39,434 nucleotides of DNA, taken from positions 1-39,434 of the forward strand of contig LUCW03000355.1 of NCBI GenBank assembly GCA_001586965.3, in the 5' to 3' direction. The notes under the pieces are model-generated. The model ran no database searches and was not told where the DNA came from. It saw only the letters and a program-made list of their open reading frames with translations. Source of the stretch: Sphaeroforma sirkka. Taxonomy: Eukaryota > Opisthokonta > Ichthyosporea > Ichthyophonida. Shown piece by piece: positions 22,430 through 31,364 of the stretch. The position numbers and the translations under genes were made by a program. Within the stretch, counting starts at the first letter, position 1. The number at the start of each line of letters is the position of its first letter.

Positions 22430-23640
22430 ACGTATTAAGGCCCATTCCTGAATTTGAAAATTTAAGATTTATGCATGGTGAGCAAATTGAGAATTGGGAA
22501 TTATGAAGTATGCAGCGCAATTTTGGGCCATTAAGAAATATTCTATTTCTTAATTAAGAAAGAAGGATTAAGGCAGGTTATAGACTTATTAAGAATCGTG
22601 TATGATATCTTTTTAAAAATTTTAAGAATTATTAATAATCATGTATACCGATATCTGAAGAAATTTTAAGAACCGGTACTTATTTTTATAGCATGTGAGG
22701 GACTAGGTCTCAAGCCAAAGTCTATTACTATAACATGCAATTGTTTTCTCAGTACAAACTTTTATTTATATAGGGGTTGTGCATTGGGCGTAGAAGTGTA
22801 GAAGTGAATGTAAGTATAGCGGAGAAAAGTGACGGCACTGGGCGAACAACAGCTACCGATACTGACACCATTACCCCCTCTGAAAAGAGTGTGCGAATAT
22901 CAGATAATGTGCGATCCTCTATCAAGAGGATGCAGCCGATTAACATTGATGCTATTGACGATGCAAGCCAGTATAGTTGTTTGAAACTTTATCGAGGGAT
23001 AACAAAAGAACAAAAACTAAATTTCGCAGCCACAAAATTTAAAGTTGACGATGACGATTGCAACAAAGCTACCTGCAGGTATTGCGACAACAATAAAACT
23101 TACTCATGGAATCGCAAGAATGCGAATAATGCTATAATATATTATGAGAAGAAGCACGCCAAACAATGGTACGACGATGTAAAAAGATTTCGTCCACTGG
23201 CCATGCTATAATCTTGTCCTACTTGTTCGTTGTGAATAGTTATTGATGATTTATACTGAGCACAGCTTTGAAGTTGTGGTCTGTTAAAGTTGTATTTTAG
23301 TATGTATTTAATTATTTATTCGTAGTGGTAAGATCTTCATCACATGTGTAGTCGTGTACACAAGCGCCAAATAATATTTTTTAAGAAATATGAATGATAT
23401 CTCACTTAATATGTCGTTCATTATTAAGAAATTATCTTGAAACAAAAAATTGGCTTAATTAAGAAATAGGAAGTACGCATGAGGAAATTTATTATTAAGT
23501 ACCACCGCTTTGACACGATTTGTATCTTATTCTTAATTAATAATCACGTAGCGAAAAAAATGGGTTTAAGTTTTGGATTCTGCCGATTTTGGGTAAAGGA
23601 TTAATAGGAATTGGGTTCAGATTCTTAATTAAGAAAAAAG
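22430..23640. repeat. Dispersed TTAAGAA words, some as TTCTTAATTAAGAA palindromes
   Basis: At least ten copies of (a/t)ttaagaa(a/t) lie in two clusters (about 22430-22670 and 23380-23640) flanking the BED-like ORF. Palindromic forms occur near 22550 and 23620. Confidence 0.6.
22777..23211 (+). CDS. BED-type zinc-finger-like protein inside the hAT-like element
   Basis: 144 codons from the listed start; the 5' end is not certain. The C-terminal half has CRYCDNNKTYSWNRKNANNA followed by IIYYEKKHAKQW. The CxxC, the aromatic/Trp pair, the NNA helix and the His recall the BED finger (CxxC...LxxHxxxxH) that begins many hAT transposases, but the first His position is Tyr, so metal binding is uncertain. 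The N-terminal half is Thr/Ser-rich and probably disordered. Upstream and downstream lie TTAAGAA repeats, not a catalytic domain. It may be a remnant of a transposase N-terminus. Confidence 0.5.
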   Translation: MCIGRRSVEVNVSIAEKSDGTGRTTATDTDTITPSEKSVRISDNVRSSIKRMQPINIDAIDDASQYSCLKLYRGITKEQKLNFAATKFKVDDDDCNKATCRYCDNNKTYSWNRKNANNAIIYYEKKHAKQWYDDVKRFRPLAML

Positions 23641-23713
23641 AATCATATGTGCTTTCCCAAAATGCAATAAGAAAACGTACAGATCGTTACATAATAATGA
23701 CATGGTAGCTCAG

Positions 23714-23721
23714 ACAGTAGC
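23714..23721. repeat. Target site duplication, right copy (acagtagc)
   Basis: Directly abuts the right terminal inverted repeat; identical to the left copy at 22353-22360. Confidence 0.8.
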
Positions 23722-24639
23722 TAGCTCTGGCCTCTGTACAGTACCACTTTGCAGAATGCAGAGACAGATCCTGTGAAAAGTAAAAGTTACGTCGAATGAG
23801 CACTCCGTAAAATCTAAACGTATCAGAAAAATATATTCCAATAAAAACCGCTGCTCCTTCGCTTATTGGTTGGTTTTGTCTATACGGCTGTTGTATGATG
23901 TATCAGCTTCAGAATTTGAGACTCATCAGACTATCTAGTATCAGAGTATCAGTCTATTCATATATAGTTAAATAGTCGGACATAATGATGAAATTACGTA
24001 CTACGTAGCGATCTCAAATTGCATATTTGAGTAAACGTCTTGTAAATAATTAGCGTCACTCCCACGTCAACGACAAAAGGCCTTCAGAGTGGACTTCAAT
24101 ACTGTTCTTTGGTGATCTAGATGCGTATGAAAGCTTTTATATCTGTTTAAAAAAAAACAAAAAAACAATTCTGACATATAAAGCCTCCTGAATTGTACAT
24201 TACATATGACTTTTTTGTATACTTTTGTTTTTTTAAGAAATGTATATTTTCAAGCCGTTGATAAATACATAAAAAAAAGTTTTTTCAAAATATATGTAAT
24301 TTACTAGTTATGTATGTAAATATTATTCGTACATATTGTGTTACATAAGTGGGTTTTTCGAAATTCAAAAAAAGCATAATTTTAATGAAATTTCTTTCAA
24401 ATATGCGTGAAAAAAACAATTGACATATATTTAAAAATAAATAATGTTTGTTAAATAAAATATTGATTCTGAAAAAACAAATTCGATTTCGGCTTCGACT
24501 TCTAAATATTTTAAATTTTATTTGGCTTTTTCGATGACAGAGAGAGGAACGAGATTTCCGCTCCAGACCTTTTATAAATATATTACTATTTTAGACTCTA
24601 GAGTCCAGAGGGCCGTGATAATCAGGTACATAGAATTGA
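23722..24639. other. AT-rich DNA, no gene seen
   Basis: Contains A/T homopolymers and short runs only. No coding, RNA or transposon-end signal was recognised. Confidence 0.5.
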
Positions 24640-25300
24640 AGAAATGTATATGTCGTGCACATGTGTATGTGGATGTGTTGATATGTGAATATTCATGTTT
24701 GTGGGTACTTGAATAGCCATAAGTGTTGGTATGTGAATAGATATACGTATGTACATGGATATGCCTCAGGTATAATATATTTGAATAGGGTACATATGTT
24801 TGTGAATATGTATGTGTAAATATGTATACACATATGAATGAGCATAATGGGCATGTATAGCCAAAAGTGTATATGAATGCGCTTGCCAATAACAATATGT
24901 GTGAGAAGGCCTGTGTATGTGTATGTGTGCGTGAATAGGCATGTGTATGCGTATGTGTGTGTGAACAGGCATCTGTATGTGTATGTGTGGGTGTATGGGC
25001 ATTTGTGTATGTATGTGAACAGTTTTGTTTATGAGAAGGTCTGATTAGGTATGTGTAGCTCTCTGTAGATAGATATGTCACCTTGCATGTGGTTAGACAT
25101 GTCTATGTGTATGCATACATGAATATACATCAGTATGTGTGTATCAATAGATATGTGTATGTGTATTTAAATAGCATGTTTATGGATATAAAAATAGGTA
25201 TATCTAAGTGTACGTTTATGTCAAAAGTATGGTTAAAAGTGAGGCATGTTTTGTGAGATATATGCATGTGTATGTTTATATAAAATATATAAATATATGC
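24640..25300. repeat. Degenerate TATGTG / TATGTGTATG microsatellite
   Basis: Recurring tatgtgtatgtg-type words with interspersed gaatag. Minus-strand open frames here are His/Thr/Ile repeats produced by the repeat and are not genes. Confidence 0.8.
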
Positions 25301-25305
25301 ATCAT

Positions 25306-25820
<515 letters not shown>

Positions 25821-25821
25821 A

Positions 25822-26045
25822 TCTGAAACTACAGCCACTAAGTCTGACCTTTGGTTTTGTGACCACTATGTCGTCAGATTAAGGGCGAGTCGCGTGTGCA
25901 AGCGTCAAGTTTAGCGGTCGAACGCGTAAGCGTCAAACCTCACAATCGCAAGTTGAAGTCGCAAGGTTTACGCGTAATCAAGAGCGTCAGACATAGTGGT
26001 TGCAACACCAAAAGTCAGAATTAGTGGTCGCAGTCTTAATGAATC
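25822..26045. repeat. Imperfect inverted repeat, arms of about 55 bp
   Basis: Left arm about 25826-25880 and right arm about 25977-26038 pair imperfectly. Each carries the sequence accacta(a/t)..ctgac twice, with a spacer rich in gcgtcaa, tcgcaag and cgcgtaa words. It lies between the (TA)n block and the XPG-like gene. It could be the left end of that transposon or an independent small fold-back element. No matching copy was found on the right side. Confidence 0.55.
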
Positions 26046-26466
26046 ACCAAGATTTATACGTTCAACCGTTACAAATAATTATTTATCATAGTATTTATTT
26101 CTATTTATTTATACATTTTTATTTATGGTTTTTTATGTTTCATACCATTGCTTTGAAATATAGATAATAAGCGCATATTAGAGAAAATCGTTTGGAATAT
26201 AAGCCTCAAGACCGTCGGGGCCCAAGACACATTTTTCTGATATTTTTCAATAATAATATCAGATAGTAAACAAACACACACACAACTACACACTTCACTC
26301 ACAGTCACAACGCTAGTATTGCTTTCTAACACGCATACGATGTGGTTCGTGGCACTATATAGCCTAATTAGATTTCGTTCTTTCCAGGTGAGCGCATTCG
26401 ATTTCTCATACGACGCAATTAAGCCCCACCTTTTGCCATCAGAAGGCGAGCTCAACTTTGTACAGC

Positions 26467-28663
26467 ACGGGTGTCAAAGATCTTATGAGCTTCGTACGCC
26501 CGTATATGACTGAATTAAACGGTGATGATTTATCGGGTAGTGTTGGAATTGATATGTCGTTTCTTATACACACCCATTTATCGCTGCATGCGAGAAGTAT
26601 AGTGGTGTATGATGACTGGGACTCCTTCTTGCTATACATAGAGGGATGCCTGAATCTGATCATAGAGTGGGGAAGTTCCACGCACCCACCCATATGCGTG
26701 TTCGATGGACACCGCATTGCAGAGAAACTCGTTAACTGGAGTCGGTCTCTTATTCGTGAAAAGAAGTACAAACTCGTGAGAAAGTTTAAGTACAACAAAA
26801 TGAGCAAAAAAGAACTAGACAATTTTGATTTAGATGCAGCGTGTAGAGTATGCGTTGCTTCGCATAATCTTGTAGCTGCACGTTATATTGTGCGTTTATT
26901 TAGAAAGATGGGAATACATTACATCTTGGTGCCGACAGAAGCTGAACAGCAGCTGGTGCATTTGCAACGTATTGGCTTCATTAAGTACATACGCACTTAC
27001 GATATAGATTACTTGGTGATAGGTGGCAACAACCTCATACTGGCGTAAGGGAGTGATGAATATCTTGCATCTACCTACTGTGGAAGAGCACCTTTCAGAT
27101 ACATGGGAACAATTCTGTGAGCGAAAAGAAGTTGAGAAAGAAGGCAACAAAGTGGAAGTAATCCACGAACAGTGTAGAAAACATGGTTTCTTTTATGTTG
27201 TGCATCTGTGTGCACGATTCGGTCAAAGTGATTATCGCGTACGCACAGAGGTTAGACTTGAAAGACTGCTTAGTATACTATCAAACTGCATAATAACCAA
27301 ACCGTCAATGAGAGTTGTAGCCGAATTGGTGTATAAGAGCGTGGGTGTACCACAAGTGTTGAAAGATTTATATCAGATCAATAAAATGTTCTTTGGGCAA
27401 CCTGTATATGATCTTAGATGAAAGAAGTGTATATCATTCATACATAATGTACCTGAATGGATACTAGAAGGATTAAAGAGCAGTGGGGTTTCAGAAACAG
27501 AATCGCTATGGCCTGATATAATCATGACAAACTCACGTGTTGCTACCAGATGGACAGCAGGATACTATAATGTATCCTCTTACCCTAATAGCTCGAAAAC
27601 CTCACCATGCTTACCATGGACGAGAGAATCTAAGACGGCATCATATGATACCATGCGACTAAGTGATCTAAGACGGCATGCTATATCTATTGGATTTACA
27701 ATACCTGAAGTTACCAACCGTGCAGAGCTTGTGCAACGATTAAACGTTCATGATAGCCGTAGACAAAGTGCGTTGCTTGATTCATCTGAAGTTTGTACGG
27801 ATCCAACTGAACTACTCAATGATTGCGTCAGCCGTCAGAAGACACCCATCTCGCAATTAGAGAGCTTACAATGGTTTGAATACACACAAGCCACACTTAA
27901 ACACGAAAAAGTTAATATTGAATCATGTGTTATCGCAGAGTACTTAAAAAACCACAAGGCTCTTACCGTGCGCTCGACGATACAACAAGAAAGGAGAACG
28001 GTGACACTCACAGCTGCATTAGGTAATCCTATAGCAGAAAATAGTTCTGAGGATAACTTATTCTATTTCTACGTTGGTGCAAGCGTTGGGCGTTCCATGA
28101 CCAAAACAGACATGGACGTGGTGCTAAATATACAAGTATGTGTAGATTCTAAGACAAAGGAACGCGTAGCTGTAGTCATTGAACATGCAGAGTGCATGTT
28201 ATCAGTTAAGGCTTTGAAAACAGGTACTAGAGAGAAAGGATTGCGACAATGCCATTATAGATATAGCTGTGTGCACGTAATTGCTGCGCTGGAGAGAATG
28301 TTTGAAATCTGATCCAAGGGAAGCACTGATGGGGAAAATACGTGGCGGTTTAAGGAAAGAATAGCCACAATTAATGCAAATGAACCGTTCTCGAATTTGG
28401 TACGAGACTTTCACGACATTGCTGATCAGATTATTCAATCTGCAGCGGCACAGACATGCTACGATGTCTAGAAAATGACACCTATAAGTCTCAGACCACA
28501 ACCAATCGATATAGCAGAGGAAAGCGAGCTTAGAGAGCTATTGCTAGAATATAGAAGATCAAGATTGTATAATGAGACCAAAACTGTGCGAGATAGTGGC
28601 TTGAAGATAGATACCATTCTACTGTTCAATCGAAAAGGAAATAAATCACAGGGGAATCAATGA
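26467..28663 (+). pseudogene. XPG/FEN1-like nuclease with SAP and SWIM-like domains, broken
   Basis: Structure-specific nuclease of the FEN1/XPG fold, then DNA-binding domains. Counting from TGVKDL (26467, where FEN1 has MGxxGL), the metal-binding acids are visible: Asp29 (GIDMS), Asp80 (VFDG), Glu158 and Glu160 (PTEAEQQ), Asp179 and Asp181 (YDIDYL), with the H3TH Asp in FGQSDY. A SAP helix pair follows (MRLSDLRRHAISIGF..TNRAELVQRLN, about 27650), then a SWIM-like end (CML..., RQCHYRYSCVHVIAAL). A last piece (28313-28663) has no recognised fold and no YqaJ motif. Breaks: ACG at the expected start, a frame change near 27040, and in-frame TGA 27419, TGA 28310 and TAG 28469. From 27023 to 28663 the frame is otherwise constant. 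It ends 31 bp from the convergent transposase gene. Confidence 0.7.
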
Positions 28664-28694
28664 TGTTTCATAAACATTCGTATTTATTCAAGCT

Positions 28695-29675
28695 TTAGAA
28701 TTCTGTCCAATCTCCTTTTCTGGGTATATTTGCTCTATTTTTTGTATCATTTTGATCATCTCTCTTCTTCATTTCAGTATCACGCTTTGTCATTGCAACT
28801 TGCCAGATATGGATTCGTGGTTTTAGATTCACAAAACAACGTACACACTGGGCTTTTTTGTCCGCCAAAACTTTCTCAGATGCTGTTATATACCCTTTTT
28901 TGTGTGTCAAATATTGCACCTCTCGCGCACTACGTTGCGATCGGCAACAGTACGTCTTCGCTCAAAGACGATCTGGTTGTTCTGGTTTTTTTTTCTCGGG
29001 GTCACAACGCAAACATTATTCCTTTTCAATTCATACTTATCCGTTAGACCTTTATCATACATGTATAGAACTGGTATCTTATCACTTTTGAGCGTAGCAC
29101 CATGCCTCATGAACGAGTGTATATCTTTGTCGGTGGCAGCGCCTGGGAAGTCAGGAGATACGTGGCAGATGTACGATACTGTATCAGTGATGACGTTATG
29201 CTTCATTGTTTCATGTTTTTATATAATCGGAATGTGATACGACAAGCAATGATGGGCACTGCGCATACAGATCTTCCACTATTCTCTCTGTGGCGTCTCC
29301 GATGTATATAGCACTGTCTCTTGTACCTAAAGCAGTCTTCGTTCTTGGGGCAAGAACAGCTTTGCCCTGAGCTGCCAAACAAAATGGCATTATACTATCA
29401 AATATATCAGCACATGCATATACCCAAGCTGGGCACAATTTCCTTGCAGTGGACTCACTAATTCCAAACTCGTCTGCTGCTTTGGACATTTTATCACGCA
29501 TATAATGCAGCACATATAAAAGGAACACGAACTATTCAAAGGGTGTCAATACGCGCGTGGCCGTCCGGTTTCCAGGCACATAGCTGCTTCTGGTTGTAGA
29601 ATCTTGTGGCGACGATTCTTCTTCATCTTCAGTGTTCTTGCTTCTGGCCATGTCTTTGGCTACTAAACTTTTACA
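28695..29675 (-). pseudogene. DDE_Tnp_4 (ISL2EU/Harbinger-like) transposase, broken
   Basis: RNase H-fold transposase of the DDE_Tnp_4 family (IS5-related). An ATG lies at 29651. In order: LTPFE (then an in-frame TAG) FVFLLYVL, a helix-turn-helix DEFGISESTARKL, first catalytic Asp in IYIGDATE, SHSDYIKT, HVSPDFPGAATDKDI, second Asp in LYMYDKG, and the Glu in NVVRERC, then a C-terminal helix (VRCFVNLKPRI). This matches the layout LTPxDxxLLTL / FGIS / DATE / YSxYK / SDK / ADRGF / RxxVER known for ISL2EU-type transposases. Breaks: TAG near 29536, one frame change near 29207 and one near 28915. The N-terminal part appears to lie upstream, split by LTR insertions (30498-30687 and beyond 38352). Confidence 0.8.
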
Positions 29676-29725
29676 TCACTTAACGCACACGGTATCCCAT
29701 AACCGTAAACTCTCGATCTGCCCTT

Positions 29726-30497
29726 TGTAAACTTCGATGGAAATTACTAGGTTTCGGAACCTCGGCAGGCTTAGCAGGCTTAGAGCTAGCGGCTCCCTTG
29801 CCTTTAGAAGTACCCTTAGCTATAGTATTTGCTGGATAGTAAATCGATGTTAGACAGTCTAAAAGCAGTACACTACTGTAACTACTAAATAACTAAAAAA
29901 TATGTAAACTTCGATGGAAATTACTAGGTTTCAAACTATATTAAACTAAAATACAATTTAGTCAGTTAGGATTTAGCAGTGGTAGCTTGTGTAAGAATGA
30001 TCGGTACTGCCTCTTGATAAGAGCCTAATTATCCTCGATCACACAGGGCGTACCTCTAGCTGTTCTTTATTGAATAATTTTCACTAGAAGTACTAAGTGT
30101 TCATGACCACATGCCTAATTTGTAGATAGACATAATGACGTAAGTCACGTTAATACATTAGCTGATATAAATAAAGTTCCATCTGAAGAAAAGTTAAAAA
30201 AAGAAAAGGACTTATTGGATTTTGGAGATTGGCGGGAGGACCAAAATCTATAAGTAGTAGTTCGGAGATTATAAAATTTAGTTTATAATATCCTACATCT
30301 ACTAATGTCTCAAACAGGTCCAAGTAGATGAGTCATACCAAATACTCAGGCTATTGGAGCCATCAAAGTAAATTTAGAACACTTTGGAAATATTGGAAAA
30401 AGAGCTTGTACTAAATTATGTAAAATACAAATAAAAACCAATGTATTATCTCAATTGATCTTGATATTTTAGACTGACCGGAGGCCGTATTTCTACA
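29726..30497 (-). mobile_element. Inverted, internally deleted copy of the LTR retroelement
   Basis: On the minus strand: full LTR (30497-29904), the leader, the first ~100 bp of gag (ATG changed to ATA), then an abrupt jump to the last 30 bp of an LTR (29755-29726). Flanked by the 4-bp direct repeat cctt (29722-29725 and 30498-30501), so both outer ends are original and the middle was lost after integration. The LTR differs from the full-length element by scattered substitutions, so it is an older or separate copy. Confidence 0.85.
29904..30497 (-). repeat. LTR of the inverted copy (594 bp)
   Basis: Reverse complement begins tgtagaaatacggcctccgg and ends gaagtttaca; aligns end to end with the LTRs at 30688 and 37758. 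Confidence 0.9.
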
Positions 30498-30687
30498 CCT
30501 TATAGTTAATTATCTTAAACAATTGTTCTACTAGTTCAAAGTGTTTCTCCCCAAGATATTTCAAACATTTGCTGTCACTATCTCTGCAAGTGTTTATAAA
30601 TGCTGATGGCTTATGTGTTATCACGGCTGTTTGTTCCAGTGTGAGCATCTGAAGTTCATGAACAGTACGATGGAATGGTGTTATTTC
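30498..30687 (-). pseudogene. Separated upstream fragment of the DDE transposase locus
   Basis: 63 codons fully open on the minus strand (EITPFHRTVHELQ..., SKCLKYLGEKHFELVEQ, IINYK), trapped between the inverted LTR copy and the full-length retroelement. Skipping the first LTR copy and one cctt duplicate lets the same frame continue into RVYGYGIPCALSD and a TAG near 29675, just upstream of the transposase ATG. The KYLG..HFELVEQLF part resembles the helical TGxxxxxF region that precedes DDE_Tnp_4 cores. Assignment is inference from position and frame. Confidence 0.5.
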
Positions 30688-31285
30688 TGTAGAAATACGG
30701 CCTCCGGTCAGTCTAAAATATCAAGATCAATTGAGATACTACATTGGTTTTATTTGTATTTTAAATAATTTAGTACAAGCTCTTTTTTCCAATATTTCCA
30801 AAGTGTTCTAAATTCACTTTGATGGCTCCAATAGCCTGAGTATTTGGTATGACTCATCTACTTGGACCTATTTGAGACATTAGTAGATGTAGGATATTAT
30901 AAACTAAATTTTATAATCTCCGAACTACTACTTATAGATTTTGGTCCTCCCGCCAATCTCCAAAATCCAATAAGTCTTTTTTTCTTTTTTTTAACTTTTC
31001 TTCAGATGGAACTTTATTTATATCAGCTAATGTATTAACGTGACTTACGTTATTATGTCTATTTACAAATTAGGCAAGTGGTCATGAACACTTAGTACTT
31101 CTAGTGAAAATTATTCAATAAAGAACAGCTAGAGGTACGCCCTGTGTGATCGAGGATATTTAGGCTCTTAACAAGAGGCAGTCCCGATCATTCTTACACA
31201 AGCTACCACTGCTAAATCCTAACTGACTAAATTGTATTTTAGTTTAATATAGTTTGAAACCTAGTAATTTCCATCAAAGTTTACA
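30688..31285 (+). repeat. 5' LTR (598 bp)
   Basis: Begins TGTAGAAATA and ends AGTTTACA (TG...CA). Contains an AATAAA at 31117-31122 that could be the polyadenylation signal. Confidence 0.92.
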
Positions 31286-31364
31286 TATTTTTCAGTTAAA
31301 TAGTAGTTACAGTAGTGTACTGCTTCTAGACTGTCTGACATCGATTTACTATCCAGCAAATACT

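Larger units (their letters stand above)
22361..23713. mobile_element. hAT-like DNA transposon with 8-bp target duplication
   Basis: Ends are inverted repeats beginning CTGAcCTACCATGTCATTAT (left) and CTGAgCTACCATGTCATTAT (right, reverse complement), 22 of 24 bases matching. They are flanked on both sides by the identical 8-mer acagtagc (22353-22360 and 23714-23721). An 8-bp duplication plus an internal BED-finger-like ORF fits the hAT superfamily, though the terminus is not the canonical CAGNG. No transposase catalytic domain is present, so this copy looks non-autonomous. Both flanks of the ORF are studded with TTAAGAA words, possible subterminal transposase-binding repeats. Confidence 0.75.
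26467..29725. mobile_element. Candidate two-gene DNA transposon (XPG-SAP-SWIM plus DDE transposase)
   Basis: Two convergent decayed genes with a 31-bp gap, flanked on the left by an inverted-repeat patch (25822-26045) and invaded on the right by LTR retroelements. True ends were not found: the right terminus is probably beyond 38352 or lost. Grouping rests on tail-to-tail spacing, equal decay and the known ISL2EU habit of pairing a DDE_Tnp_4 protein with a SAP/SWIM nuclease protein. Confidence 0.55.

Noticed and set aside
30498..30687. Spacer as part of the LTR element
   Set aside because: It lies outside both LTR borders and both 4-bp duplications; it belongs to the older target sequence.
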